Source: Aureimonas endophytica (GTDB taxonomy: Bacteria > Pseudomonadota > Alphaproteobacteria > Rhizobiales > Rhizobiaceae). From it: a stretch of DNA of 64,000 nt. The notes beneath the pieces were generated by a model that saw only the letters and a program-made list of their open reading frames with translations, searched no databases and was not told the origin of the DNA. Both the position numbers and the translations under genes were made by a program. This document shows, in pieces, positions 36,765-49,003 of the stretch; within the stretch, counting starts at the first letter, position 1, and the number at the start of each line of letters is the position of its first letter. The stretch lies in the NCBI RefSeq assembly GCF_014642635.1, contig NZ_BMIQ01000002.1:558001-622000 (forward strand). The letters are read 5' to 3'.

Positions 36765-37558
36765 GCGCGGCGGCCGGCGCCGATCTCGACCTCCTCCTCG
36801 CGGCGGCGGCGGAGGCGGGGCGGGTCGCCCAGCGCTTCTTCCGCCAGTCGCCGCAGGTCTGGTGGAAGGAGGGGCATTCCCCGGTCTCGGAAGCCGACTT
36901 CGCCGTCGACACCTATCTGCGCCAGACGCTGCTCGCCGCCCGGCCCGACTATGGCTGGCTGTCGGAGGAGACCGAGGCGGTGCCGATCACCGGCCCGGAG
37001 CCGGACTGCTTCTTCGTGGTCGATCCGATCGACGGCACGCGCGCCTTCCTGCGCGGCGAGGAGACCTGGTGCGTCGCCCTGGCGGTGATCCGGCGCGGCC
37101 GGCCGGTGGCGGCGGTGGTCGATGCCCCGGCCAAGGCGGAAGTCTTCCACGCGACGCGGGACGGCGGCGCCTTCCTGAACGGGGCGGCGCTCGATCTTTC
37201 CGAAAGCCCCGGCGAGCGACCCTTCGCCGTCGCCATGCCGGACGGCATGCGCAAGGCGCTGACACCGGACATGCGCCGCGATCTCCGCGCGACGCCGAGC
37301 GCGCCCTCGCTCGCCTATCGCATCGCGCAGGTCGCGGCGGCGCGGATCGACGGCACGCTGATCCGGCCGAGCGCCAGCGACTGGGACATCGCCGCCGCCG
37401 ATCTGATCCTCGCCGAGGCCGGCGGGCGCCTCGGCGACATCGAGGGCGAGGAAAGGCTTTACAAGCTCGAAGGCAGGAGGCATGGCCTGCTCATCGCCGG
37501 TGCGCGGCACGCCTGGCCGACGCTGCAGGCGATCGCCCGGGCCGCCACATCCATCTGA
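36761..37558 (+). CDS. Inositol monophosphatase family / 3'(2'),5'-bisphosphate nucleotidase (CysQ-like)
   Basis: The 265-residue enzyme has the metal-dependent phosphatase signatures WLSEETE (about 66–72), VDPIDGTRAF (about 86–95, metal ligands) and ASDWDIAAADLIL (about 205–217). CysQ-type members hydrolyse PAP to AMP and relieve toxicity of sulfate assimilation; inositol phosphatase or another sugar phosphatase is possible. The start is a GTG overlapping the pmbA stop by 4 bases. Confidence 0.87.
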   Translation: MSAAAGADLDLLLAAAAEAGRVAQRFFRQSPQVWWKEGHSPVSEADFAVDTYLRQTLLAARPDYGWLSEETEAVPITGPEPDCFFVVDPIDGTRAFLRGEETWCVALAVIRRGRPVAAVVDAPAKAEVFHATRDGGAFLNGAALDLSESPGERPFAVAMPDGMRKALTPDMRRDLRATPSAPSLAYRIAQVAAARIDGTLIRPSASDWDIAAADLILAEAGGRLGDIEGEERLYKLEGRRHGLLIAGARHAWPTLQAIARAATSI

Positions 37559-37571
37559 GGGATCGACGGAC

Positions 37572-37808
37572 ATGGTTGCGGAACAGGAACCCAAGCAGCT
37601 CCTGCATCTGGTCTTCGGCGGCGAGCTCGCCAATCTCGACAAGGTCGAGTTCGCCGATCTGAAGGCGGTCGACATCGTCGGCATCTATCCCGACTACGCG
37701 ACCGCGCTCACCGCTTGGCGCGGCAAGGCGCAGCAGACCGTGGACAATGCCGCCATGCGCTATTTCATCGTCCATATCCACCGCCTGCTCGACCCGGAAC
37801 GCGGTTGA
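37572..37808 (+). CDS. DUF4170 family protein
   Basis: The 78-residue protein contains LHLVFGGELANL near the start, then VGIYPDYATALTAWRGKAQQ and AMRYFIVHIHRLLDP. It matches the small alphaproteobacterial DUF4170 family, whose function is unknown. Its place in the lipid A/Kdo cluster is conserved in rhizobia, which hints at an envelope-related role. The ATG lies 13 bases after the phosphatase gene. Confidence 0.85.
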   Translation: MVAEQEPKQLLHLVFGGELANLDKVEFADLKAVDIVGIYPDYATALTAWRGKAQQTVDNAAMRYFIVHIHRLLDPERG

Positions 37809-37846
37809 CGGCCGACGGCCGGCCGGGAGCGGCACCGCGGGATTTC

Positions 37847-38626
37847 ATGAGCGACGAGGACGCCGAGCGGGAGGCACCGAAGCCACGGCAGAGGCGCAGC
37901 CTGACCAAGCGCCTACGGCTGCGGCTGCGCCGCCTGATTCGCCACGACCGGGCGATGCGGCTTCTCGCCTTCCTGGTGGAACAGGCGCTGACCGTCATCG
38001 TCGCGACGCAGAGCCGGCTGGCGCCGCGGACTGAGAGCGACGCGGCCCTGCGGCGGCACGGTCCCGTGATCGTCGGCTGCTGGCACGGGCAGCATCTTCT
38101 CGCGCCCTTCTTTCGGCCGAAAGACATGCGCTTCGTCGCGCTTCTGTCGAAGAATGCCGATGCCGAGGTGAATGCGCGCGTGGTGGAGCGTCTGGGAGTG
38201 GAAACGGTGCGCGGCTCCGGCGGGCGGGTCCCCGGCAAGACCCTGGAAAAGGGCGGCGCGCGGGCGCTGATCGCCCTGCGCCGCCGCATGGCCGAAGGGG
38301 CGAGCGTCTTCATGATCGCCGACGTCTCCAAGGCGACGCCGCGTCAGGCCGGTCTCGGCATCGTGACGCTCGCCAAGATCAGCGGCCGGCCGATCATGCC
38401 CTGCGCCGCCACGACGAGCCGCCGCCATGTGGTGCGCCGGTCCTGGGACAAGACGACGATCCCGCTGCCCTTCGGCCGCATGGCCGTCGTCGTCGGCGAT
38501 CCGATCTTCGTGCCCGCCGATGCCGATGCGGCGCTTCTGGAGGAGAAGCGCCGCGAGGTGACGGCGGCGATCGAGGGCGCCAATCGCCGGGCGCTCGAAC
38601 TCGTCTCGGCGGAGATGGCGGCGTGA
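37847..38626 (+). CDS. Lysophospholipid/lipid A acyltransferase family protein (DUF374)
   Basis: The 259-residue protein has a basic N terminus, one hydrophobic segment (AMRLLAFLVEQALTVIVAT) and the DUF374 acyltransferase core: VIVGCWHGQHLL (His of the acyl-transfer motif, about 73–84), FVALLSKNADAEVNARV, and RGSGGRVPGK. GLGIVTLAKISGRPIMP also fits. Family members are thought to acylate lipid A or a Kdo-linked intermediate in alphaproteobacteria; the exact acceptor is not shown by sequence. It overlaps waaA by 4 bases. Confidence 0.85.
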   Translation: MSDEDAEREAPKPRQRRSLTKRLRLRLRRLIRHDRAMRLLAFLVEQALTVIVATQSRLAPRTESDAALRRHGPVIVGCWHGQHLLAPFFRPKDMRFVALLSKNADAEVNARVVERLGVETVRGSGGRVPGKTLEKGGARALIALRRRMAEGASVFMIADVSKATPRQAGLGIVTLAKISGRPIMPCAATTSRRHVVRRSWDKTTIPLPFGRMAVVVGDPIFVPADADAALLEEKRREVTAAIEGANRRALELVSAEMAA

Positions 38627-39954
38627 GCGGGCGCTGGGCGCGCACCGCGCTGACCGCCTATCGCCTCTTCGGCGCCGTCGCCTATCCGATGCTCGGCCCC
38701 TATGTCACTTGGCGGGCGACGCGCGGCAAGGAGGAGCTGGCGCGCCGGCGCGAGCGCTACGGCTTCGCCGGCGTCGAGCGGCCGGACGGGCCGGTCGTCT
38801 GGGTCCATGCGGCGAGCGTCGGCGAAAGCAATGCGGTCATCCCGCTGGTGCGCGAGATCGTGGCCGAGCGGATCGGGGTCGTGATGACGACCGGCACCGT
38901 CACCTCCGCCGGCATCGTGCGCGAGCGTCTCGGCGACAGCGTCATCCATCAATATGTCCCGCTCGACTTCAAGCCCTCGGTCGCGCGCTTCCTCGACCAC
39001 TGGCGCCCCGATCTGGCGCTCGTCGCCGAAAGCGAGATCTGGCCGATGACCATGCTGGAGCTGACGAAGCGGCGCATTCCGCAGGTCCTCGTCAATGCCC
39101 GCCTGTCGGACCGCTCCTTCCGCCGCTGGAAGGCGGCGCCCTCGGTCGCCGAATCGCTTCTCGAAAACCTCGCCCAGGTCGTCGCCCAGTCGGATGTCGA
39201 TGGCGAGCGCTTCCACGTCCTCGGCGCGCGGGCGGTGACGGTGGCCGGCAATCTGAAGGCGGAGGCCGGCCCGCCCCCCTTCGACCCGCAGGTGCTGCGC
39301 ATCCTGTCCGGGGCGATCGGCGACCGGCCCGTCTGGGCCGCCGTCTCGACCCATCCGGGCGAGGAGGCGACGGCGGCGGATGTCCACCGCGCGCTGCGTC
39401 TCGCCCGGCCCGAACTCCTCACCATCGTCGTGCCGCGCCATGTCGAGCGCGCCGACGCGCTCGCCGCCGAATTCGCGCAGCGCGGCCTCAGCGTCGCGAG
39501 GCGCAGCCGGGGCGAGATGCCGGACAGGACGACCGACATCTATCTCGGCGATACGATGGGCGAGATGGGCCTTTATCTGCGTCTCACCGAGATCGCCTTC
39601 ATCGGCCGCTCGCTCGCCGCCCATGGCGGGCAGAATCCGCTGGAAGGCGCGATGCTCGGCACGGCGATCCTCTCCGGCCGCTATGTGCAGAACTTCCGCG
39701 ACATCTATTCGCAGCTCCTGCGGCGCGGCGGGGCGCGGCTCGTCAAGGATGGCGAGAACCTGCGCGACGCCGTCGCCGAACTCCTCGACCGCCCGGACCG
39801 GCGCCGCGCGATGATGGCGGCGGCCGGCGACACGGTGGCCGAGATGCAGGGCGCGCTCGACCGCACGCTTCAGGCGCTGGAGCCGTTCCTGCGCCCGCTG
39901 AAGCTCTCGATCAGCCTCGACGACAGCCGGATGCGGGCCGGCGGCGGAGGATGA
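38623..39954 (+). CDS. waaA: 3-deoxy-D-manno-octulosonic acid (Kdo) transferase
   Basis: The 443-residue GT30 transferase adds Kdo from CMP-Kdo to lipid IVA. An N-terminal membrane anchor (YRLFGAVAYPMLGPYV) precedes the catalytic motif VWVHAASVGESNA (Glu as base, about 59–71). LVAESEIWPMTMLEL (about 128–142) and GRSLAAHGGQNPLEGA (about 327–342) are typical. The start is a GTG overlapping the upstream stop. The gene is coupled to lpxK through an ATGA junction. Confidence 0.95.
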   Translation: MSGRWARTALTAYRLFGAVAYPMLGPYVTWRATRGKEELARRRERYGFAGVERPDGPVVWVHAASVGESNAVIPLVREIVAERIGVVMTTGTVTSAGIVRERLGDSVIHQYVPLDFKPSVARFLDHWRPDLALVAESEIWPMTMLELTKRRIPQVLVNARLSDRSFRRWKAAPSVAESLLENLAQVVAQSDVDGERFHVLGARAVTVAGNLKAEAGPPPFDPQVLRILSGAIGDRPVWAAVSTHPGEEATAADVHRALRLARPELLTIVVPRHVERADALAAEFAQRGLSVARRSRGEMPDRTTDIYLGDTMGEMGLYLRLTEIAFIGRSLAAHGGQNPLEGAMLGTAILSGRYVQNFRDIYSQLLRRGGARLVKDGENLRDAVAELLDRPDRRRAMMAAAGDTVAEMQGALDRTLQALEPFLRPLKLSISLDDSRMRAGGGG

Positions 39955-40979
39955 TGGCGGGAGAGACGCCCGGTTTCTGGTGGCGGGAGGCCGGCTGGCA
40001 GGCGAAGCTTCTCGGCCCCGCCGCCGCGCTCTATGGCACGGTCGCGGCGCGGCGCCTCGATCGCGGCGAGCGGGCCGAGACCGGACTGCCGGTGCTCTGC
40101 GTCGGCAATTTCACCATCGGCGGCGGCGGCAAGACGCCGACGGCGATCGCCCTGGCCGGCGCGGCGCGCGCGGAAGGGCTGGTGCCGGGCTTCGTGTCGC
40201 GCGGCCATGGCGGGACGGCGCGCGAGGCGGTGCTGGTCGATCTCCACCACCATCATGCCGGCCTCGTCGGCGACGAGCCGATGCTGCTCGCGCGCCACGC
40301 GCCGACCGCCGTCGCGGTCGACCGCAAGCGCGCCGCCGCGCTGCTCGCCGCGCAAGGGGTCGATTTCCTGATCATGGACGACGGCTTTCAGAGCGCGCGG
40401 CTCGCCGTCGATTTCGCGCTGATCGTGATCGATGCCGGGCGCGGCCTCGGCAATGCCCGCGTCCTGCCGGCGGGTCCGCTCCGCGCGCCGCTCGGCCCCC
40501 AGATCCGCCATGCCGACGCGCTCCTGGTCATCGGCAAGGGGTCGGCCGGCGACGGCGCCATCCGCCGCACCGCCAAGGGCGGCAAGCCGGTTCATGAAGC
40601 GGTGCTGCGGGCCGAGACCGTCGAGCACCTGCGCGGCCGGCGGCTCTTCGCCTTTGCCGGCATCGCCGATCCCGGCAAGTTCTATCGGACGATCCGGGAA
40701 CTCGGCCTCGATCTCGCCGGGCGGCGCGACTTTCCCGACCACCATCCCTTCACGCTGGAGGACATGGCGGATCTGCGCGAAGAAGCGGCCCGCGCCGGGG
40801 CGCGGCTCGTCACCACCGAAAAGGATGCGGTGCGCCTGGAGGCACGCGGCGCCGAGGGGCGCGCCTTTCGGGCCGAGATCGAGGTGCTCGGCGTCGCTCT
40901 CGCCTTCGAGCCGGCGGGGCTCGGGCGACGTTTCGTACGCGAGACGCTGGCCGCCTTCAAGCGCCGGCGCCTTCGCTGA
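39951..40979 (+). CDS. lpxK: Tetraacyldisaccharide 4'-kinase
   Basis: The 342-residue P-loop kinase phosphorylates the 4'-position of the lipid A disaccharide at the inner membrane. GNFTIGGGGKTPTAIAL (Walker A, about 49–65), VSRGHGG, LIMDDGFQSARL (about 143–154) and VTTEKDAVRLEARG are the family blocks. Two consecutive ATG codons at 39951 and 39954 are possible starts; GGAGG lies immediately upstream, which favours the second on spacing. It ends the lipid A operon. Confidence 0.94.
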   Translation: MMAGETPGFWWREAGWQAKLLGPAAALYGTVAARRLDRGERAETGLPVLCVGNFTIGGGGKTPTAIALAGAARAEGLVPGFVSRGHGGTAREAVLVDLHHHHAGLVGDEPMLLARHAPTAVAVDRKRAAALLAAQGVDFLIMDDGFQSARLAVDFALIVIDAGRGLGNARVLPAGPLRAPLGPQIRHADALLVIGKGSAGDGAIRRTAKGGKPVHEAVLRAETVEHLRGRRLFAFAGIADPGKFYRTIRELGLDLAGRRDFPDHHPFTLEDMADLREEAARAGARLVTTEKDAVRLEARGAEGRAFRAEIEVLGVALAFEPAGLGRRFVRETLAAFKRRRLR

Positions 40980-40989
40980 TCAGCGGCCT

Positions 40990-41220
40990 TCAGCGGCCGG
41001 CGACGGCGGCGAGCCTGGGATTGGCCTCGAGTTCGCGCTGGAGCGAGACCGCCGCGCTCGCATAGGGCTCCTGCCGCGCGACGCTCCAGTAGCGCAGCAT
41101 GTCGAGGGGGATCGCCTCGCCCGTCACCGCGCAGCGCACGAAGGCGCCCGGCTTCAGCACTTCGAAATCGCCGTCGATATAGCGAAGCCGCGCCTCGCCG
41201 CTCATGTCCATTCGGTTCAT
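40990..41220 (-). CDS. DUF2093 family protein
   Basis: The 76-residue protein reads ARLRYIDGDFEVLKPGAFVRC followed by AVTGEAIPLDMLRYWSVARQEPY. This matches DUF2093, a small alphaproteobacterial family of unknown function whose core resembles a tiny beta-barrel. The start at 41220 is a judgement; an in-frame ATG 18 bases upstream also exists. It is convergent with lpxK and lies downstream of mutL. Confidence 0.8.
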   Translation of the reverse strand: MNRMDMSGEARLRYIDGDFEVLKPGAFVRCAVTGEAIPLDMLRYWSVARQEPYASAAVSLQRELEANPRLAAVAGR

Positions 41221-41301
41221 GGCTCTCAGATAGAGCATCGCCCCGCGAAGCGGAAGCGCTTGCCGTCGAAGCCAGCCTTTCGGGGCGCGATTATCCGGCC
41301 G

Positions 41302-43173
41302 TCAGCGACGGCCGAACAGGCGCTCGATATCGGCGAGCTTCATCTCGACGAAGGTCGGCCGCCCGTGATTGCACTGGCCGGCGCCGGGCGTCGCCTCCAT
41401 CTGGCGCAGCAGCGCATCCATCTCCTCGCCGCGCATCGGCCGCCCGGCGCGCACCGAACCGTGGCAGGCCATGCGCGAGGCGATGGCATCGACGCGCTGG
41501 CCGAGCCCTTCGCCGCTTTGGCCGTCGGCCAATTCGTCGGCGAGGTCTCGCAGCATGGCGCGCGTATCGACGTCGCCGAGAATCGCCGGCGTCGCGCGCA
41601 CGGCGACCGCGCCCCGTCCGAAGCGCTCCAGCTTCAGGCCGAGCCGGTCGAAGCTCGGCGCCGCCTCCGCGAGGCGGTCGACATCCTCCTCCGGCAGGTC
41701 GATCACGTCCGGGATGAGGAGAAGCTGTGCGGCGAGCGGCGCCCCGTGGATCGCCGTCTTCATGCGCTCGTAGACGAGCCGCTCATGGGCCGCGTGCTGA
41801 TCGACGATGACGATGCCGTCGCGCGTCTCGGCGATGATGAAGGCCTTGTGCACCTGGGTCCGCGCCGCGCCGAGCGGAAAGGCTTCCGCCTCCGGCCCGT
41901 CCGGTTCGGGGGCGGAAGCGGCTTGGCGCGCGGCGGGGGCGAAGCCGTCCCAGGTCGCGGGACCCTCTTCGGCGAAACCATAGGCCGGGGCGGCGGCTTG
42001 CGCCTCCGGCTCCAGCGGGCGGAAGGGCGAGCGCGCCGCCTCGAAGGGCGTTCGCGGCGTCTCGCTGCGGTGATAGGCGGGCGAGCGCGCCCCGTGCAGC
42101 GTCGAATGGCGGAGCGCCGGCTGGAGTGGCGCCGTGGCGGCGGCCTGGCGGAAGGCGCCCAGCATGTCGGCCGCGCCGCGCGTCGAGCCGCGCAGGCCGG
42201 ATTCGCCGAGCGCCTGCCGGATCGCGCCGATCACGAGACCGCGCACGAGGCCCGGATCGCGGAAGCGGACATCGGCCTTGGCCGGATGGACATTGACGTC
42301 CACCTCCACCGGATCGATCGTCAGGAACAGCGCGGCGACGGGGTGGCGGTCGCGCGCCATCACGTCGGCATAGGCGCCGCGCAGCGCCGAGAGCAGCATC
42401 TTGTCGCGCACCGGCCGGCCGTTGACGAAGACATATTGGTGCAGCGCATTGCCGCGCGCATAGGTCGGAATGCCGGCATAGCCGCGCAGGACGACGCCCT
42501 CCCGCTCGGCATCGACCTCCAGCGCATTCGCCATGAATTCGGAGCCGAGCACGGCGGCGAGGCGCGCCGGCAGGTCGCCCGGCTCGAACACGGTCTCGCT
42601 GCGGTCGCTGCCGGACAGTTCGAAGCGCACCGGCGGAAAGGCGAGGGCGATGCGGCGCACGACCTCGGTGATGGCGCTCGCCTCGGCGCGCTCGCCCTTC
42701 AGGAATTTCAGCCGCGCCGGCACCGAATGGAAGAGATCGCGCACCTCGACCACCGTGCCGCGCGACAGGGGCGCCGGGCGCGGCCCCTCGCAACGGCCGT
42801 TGCCGACGAAGACCTCCGCCGCCTCCGCCGCGCCCTCCGCCCTGGAGCGCAGCGTGAGGCGCGCCACCGAGCCGATCGAGGGCAGGGCCTCGCCGCGAAA
42901 GCCGAGCGTCTCCACCAGGGAGATGTCGCCGCCGAGCTTCGAGGTGCAATGGCGGCGGACGGCGAGCAGCAACTCGTCCGGCGGAATGCCGCAACCGTCG
43001 TCGCTGATGCGGATCAGCGTCTTGCCGCCGCCGGCGGTCGCGATGGCGATGCGCCGCGCCCCGGCATCCAGCGCATTCTCGACCAGTTCCTTGACGACGC
43101 TCGCCGGCCGCTCCACCACCTCGCCGGCGGCGATCTGGTCGATGACATCGTCGGGAAGCTGACGAATGGGCAT
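41302..43173 (-). CDS. mutL: DNA mismatch repair protein MutL (endonuclease type)
   Basis: The 623-residue protein has the GHKL ATPase domain at the N terminus: [14 protein letters not shown] (about 26–39), [11 protein letters not shown] and [15 protein letters not shown] (about 90–104). A variable Pro/Ala-rich linker spans about 330–430. The C-terminal domain includes [15 protein letters not shown], which fits the DQHA(x)2E(x)4E endonuclease motif, and [11 protein letters not shown] near the end. It is therefore the nicking-competent MutL expected in bacteria without MutH. Confidence 0.95.
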   Translation of the reverse strand: MPIRQLPDDVIDQIAAGEVVERPASVVKELVENALDAGARRIAIATAGGGKTLIRISDDGCGIPPDELLLAVRRHCTSKLGGDISLVETLGFRGEALPSIGSVARLTLRSRAEGAAEAAEVFVGNGRCEGPRPAPLSRGTVVEVRDLFHSVPARLKFLKGERAEASAITEVVRRIALAFPPVRFELSGSDRSETVFEPGDLPARLAAVLGSEFMANALEVDAEREGVVLRGYAGIPTYARGNALHQYVFVNGRPVRDKMLLSALRGAYADVMARDRHPVAALFLTIDPVEVDVNVHPAKADVRFRDPGLVRGLVIGAIRQALGESGLRGSTRGAADMLGAFRQAAATAPLQPALRHSTLHGARSPAYHRSETPRTPFEAARSPFRPLEPEAQAAAPAYGFAEEGPATWDGFAPAARQAASAPEPDGPEAEAFPLGAARTQVHKAFIIAETRDGIVIVDQHAAHERLVYERMKTAIHGAPLAAQLLLIPDVIDLPEEDVDRLAEAAPSFDRLGLKLERFGRGAVAVRATPAILGDVDTRAMLRDLADELADGQSGEGLGQRVDAIASRMACHGSVRAGRPMRGEEMDALLRQMEATPGAGQCNHGRPTFVEMKLADIERLFGRR

Positions 43174-43177
43174 GGCG

Positions 43178-43588
43178 TCACCCCGCCTTGCGCGGCCGGC
43201 CGCCCTTGCGCCCGTTCTCGCGCGAGGCCGCGACCTTGGCGGGCGGGCGCGACTGCCCGCCGCGCCGCGCCGCCTCCATGAAGCGGGCGGTGCCGAAGAT
43301 CCCCGCCATCAGGCCCTTGATGGTGAAATCCGCGTCGAGCGTTTCCCAATGGAGACCCGTCTCGCCCTGGATCTCGACCTCGGCGAGTTCGGCATCGCTC
43401 GCGTCTTCCAGGCCCTGCAGCGAACGGGCCGGCACCATGAAGCTCGATCCATTGGCGAAGTCTATGACGATCCGCCCCGACGCCGCGTCGTAGCGCGCGG
43501 CCTGCGGCAGCGGCATGGAGGCACGCTCCTCCTCGCCGCGCCGAACCGCACGCTCATAGTCCTCGTCCGTCACTTCAAACCGGGCCAT
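43178..43588 (-). CDS. DUF2442 domain protein with basic C-terminal tail
   Basis: The 136-residue protein has a DUF2442 core from about 38 to 98, with [20 protein letters not shown] (about 39–58) and [21 protein letters not shown] (split around 79–99). A basic tail ends GRKGGRPRK, a possible AT-hook. DUF2442 genes usually follow a DUF4160 gene, and the pair is suspected of toxin–antitoxin-like behaviour. Here the partner upstream looks broken. It ends four bases before mutL begins. Confidence 0.83.
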   Translation of the reverse strand: MARFEVTDEDYERAVRRGEEERASMPLPQAARYDAASGRIVIDFANGSSFMVPARSLQGLEDASDAELAEVEIQGETGLHWETLDADFTIKGLMAGIFGTARFMEAARRGGQSRPPAKVAASRENGRKGGRPRKAG

Positions 43589-43742
43589 GACTCTTCTCCC
43601 AGCGTCGGATGAGAAACTCCTGATGCCGTTCGGCCAAACGGATTGGGTGGAACAGCAACCACGCCGACGTCATCAGGCTCCGAATGTCGCCAGTCGCCGC
43701 CAGATCGATCCACAGGCATTCGCCGCGTTCAAAGACGCGCAT
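43575..43742 (-). pseudogene. Probable decayed DUF4160 gene
   Basis: A 55-codon frame from an ATG at 43742 ends inside the start of the DUF2442 gene (14-base overlap). Its C-terminal [18 protein letters not shown] resembles the DUF4160 end, and FERGECLWIDL resembles its beta-strand core. Continuing upstream in the same frame, HPKE is followed by a TGA stop where DUF4160 has its conserved His-Pro-Pro-His region. The N-terminal part is thus interrupted. The match is by eye and weak in places; it could alternatively be a chance open frame. The rest of 43743–43861 shows nothing recognisable. Confidence 0.4.
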
Positions 43743-43861
43743 CGGAGCCGGCGACGGTCATTCTTTCGGATGACAGGCGCCGACCGATTTCTCGGACGGA
43801 TCATCATCCATCGATAGCCCGAGGTCTTGGATTCAGGCAAGCCGGCCTTGATCACGCTTGT

Positions 43862-45898
43862 TCATGTTTCCACGACGATCAGCACCGCGCGCGCCGGCAC
43901 CACGAGTGGGTGGTCGGAGGCGAGGGGCACCGGCTCGGCATCCGGGCGGTCGGAGCGCAGTTCGAGGACGAAGCCGGTCTTCGTCTCGGGCAGCCGCGCC
44001 AGCACCTCCTCACGGCCCGCATTGAGATAGACGAGCGCGCGGGCGAGGCGGCCATCGCCGTCCGGCGCCGTGAGATCGAGCGCGAGGACGCGGCGCCCGT
44101 CCTCCTGCCAGTCCCGCACCTCCATCTCCTCGCCGTCCTCGCGCCGCCAGACGGCGTCGCGCGCGGCCCCCGCCGTCACGGGCTCGCCCGTCAGGAAGGC
44201 GTCGCGCGCCAGCGCCGGATGGGTGCGGCGCAGCCCGGCGAGCCGGCCGACGAAGGCGACGAGCTCCCGGTCAGCGCGCGGCCAGTCGATCCAGGTGATC
44301 TCGTTGTCCTGGGCATAGGCATTGTTGTTGCCGCGCTGCGTGCGGCCGAGTTCGTCGCCGGCGGTGAGCATCGGATTGCCGCGCGCGACGAAGAGCGTCG
44401 CGAGCAGCGCCCGGACGTCGCGAGCGCGCGCTTCCAGGATCGCCGGGTCGCCGGTCTCGCCCTCCGCGCCGTTGTTCCAGGAATGGTTGTCGTTATGGCC
44501 GTCGCGATTGTTCTCGCCATTCGCCTCGTTGTGCTTGCCGGCATAGGCGACGAGATCGGCGAGGGTGAAGCCGTCATGGGCGGCGAGGAAGTTGACGCCG
44601 GCCGAGGGGCGGCGCCCGTCGGTGGCGAAGAGATCGGCCGAGCCGGCGAGCCGCGTCGCCAGCGCGCCGACCATGCCGGCGTCGCCGCGCCAGAAGCGGC
44701 GCACGTCGTCGCGGAAGCGGTCCTGCCATTCGAGGAAGGGCGGCGGGAAATTGCCGACCTGATAGCCGCCCGGCCCGATATCCCAAGGCTCGGCCACATG
44801 GATGCGGTCCTTCAGCACCGCATCCTCTGCCACCATGGCGAAGAAGGGCGCCTTGCGGCTGAAGCCGGTGTCCTCGCGGCCGAGCACCGTGCCGAGATCG
44901 TAGCGGAAACCGTCGAGTCCGGTCTCCTCCACCCAGCGCCGCAGCGTGTCGCGGAACAGGCGGACCACCGGCGCCCGGTCGGCGGCGAAGGTATTGCCGG
45001 TGCCGGTGTCGTTGACGAGCCGGCCGGCATCCTCGCGCGCATGGCGATAGTAGAGCGCGTTGTCGAGGCCGCGAAAGGCGATGGTCGGGCCGAACTCGTC
45101 GCTTTCGCCGGAATGGTTCAGCACCACGTCGAGAAGGACGCGGATGCCGCGATGGTGCAGCGCCTCGACGGCGGCGCGGATCTCGGGAAAGCCGCCCGGC
45201 GCGAGGCGCGGGTCGGGCGCCATCAGGGCGATGGGATTGTAGCCCCAGGCATTGGTGAGGCCGAGCGCGGCGAGATGGCGCTCGTCGAGCGAGGCGGCGA
45301 GCGGCATCAGCTCCACCGTCTCGACGCCGAGCCGCGTCAGATGGTCGAGAAGCGGCGCCTCGCAGAGAGCGGCGACCGTGCCGCGCAGCCGCACCGGAAG
45401 ATCCGGCCGGCTCTGCGAGAAGCCGCGCACCAGGAGCTCGTAGGTGAAGCCGGGCGGGGCGAAGGGGAGGGGGCGGGCGCCGGTTTCCGGCGGGAGCGCC
45501 AGGGCGCGCGGCACGAAGGGGCCGCTATCGAGGCCGCGCGACGGCGGCGCGGCGAGTTCCGGCCGCCAGACGAAGGCGCGGTCGAGACGCCGCGCGTAAG
45601 GATCGACCAGGAGCTTCGAGGCGTCGAAGCGATGCCCGCGCGCCGGATCAAAGGGTCCGCGCGCCCGGAAGCCGTAGCGCGCGCCCGCCGCCATGCCGGG
45701 CGCGAAGCCGAAGCGCACATTGCCGTCGCGGCCCGGCAAGCGCAGCCGCTCGGTCTCGCGCGTGCCGAACTCGTCGAAGAGGCAGAGCTGCACCTCGTCG
45801 GCATTCTCGGAATAGACGGCGAAATGCACGCCGTCCTCCGTCACCGTCGCGCCGAGCTCGGCGGGCAGGCCGCGCTCGGCCGTCAGAAGCGTCGCCAT
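43862..45898 (-). CDS. glgX: Glycogen debranching enzyme GlgX
   Basis: The 678-residue GH13 enzyme removes limit-dextrin branches from glycogen. An N-terminal CBM48-like domain (VTEDGVHFAVYSENADEVQL, about 19–38) precedes the alpha-amylase barrel. Barrel regions are VLLDVVLNHSGESDEFGP (region I), GFRYDLGTVLGRED (nucleophile Asp, region II), HVAEPWDIGPGGYQ (catalytic Glu, region III) and NFLAAHDGFTLADLV (region IV). It is the last gene of the pgi–glgP–glgC–glgA–pgm–glgX operon, 22 bases after pgm. Confidence 0.95.
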   Translation of the reverse strand: MATLLTAERGLPAELGATVTEDGVHFAVYSENADEVQLCLFDEFGTRETERLRLPGRDGNVRFGFAPGMAAGARYGFRARGPFDPARGHRFDASKLLVDPYARRLDRAFVWRPELAAPPSRGLDSGPFVPRALALPPETGARPLPFAPPGFTYELLVRGFSQSRPDLPVRLRGTVAALCEAPLLDHLTRLGVETVELMPLAASLDERHLAALGLTNAWGYNPIALMAPDPRLAPGGFPEIRAAVEALHHRGIRVLLDVVLNHSGESDEFGPTIAFRGLDNALYYRHAREDAGRLVNDTGTGNTFAADRAPVVRLFRDTLRRWVEETGLDGFRYDLGTVLGREDTGFSRKAPFFAMVAEDAVLKDRIHVAEPWDIGPGGYQVGNFPPPFLEWQDRFRDDVRRFWRGDAGMVGALATRLAGSADLFATDGRRPSAGVNFLAAHDGFTLADLVAYAGKHNEANGENNRDGHNDNHSWNNGAEGETGDPAILEARARDVRALLATLFVARGNPMLTAGDELGRTQRGNNNAYAQDNEITWIDWPRADRELVAFVGRLAGLRRTHPALARDAFLTGEPVTAGAARDAVWRREDGEEMEVRDWQEDGRRVLALDLTAPDGDGRLARALVYLNAGREEVLARLPETKTGFVLELRSDRPDAEPVPLASDHPLVVPARAVLIVVET

Positions 45899-45920
45899 GG
45901 CGGGCCGCTCCCGTCCGGCG

Positions 45921-48999
<3,079 letters not shown>

Positions 49000-49003
<4 letters not shown>

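Noticed and set aside
38709-39950. Long N-terminal extension of LpxK suggested by the open frame
   Set aside because: The extension overlaps waaA entirely and is Arg/Pro/Gly-rich; LpxK similarity begins at the ATG at 39951.
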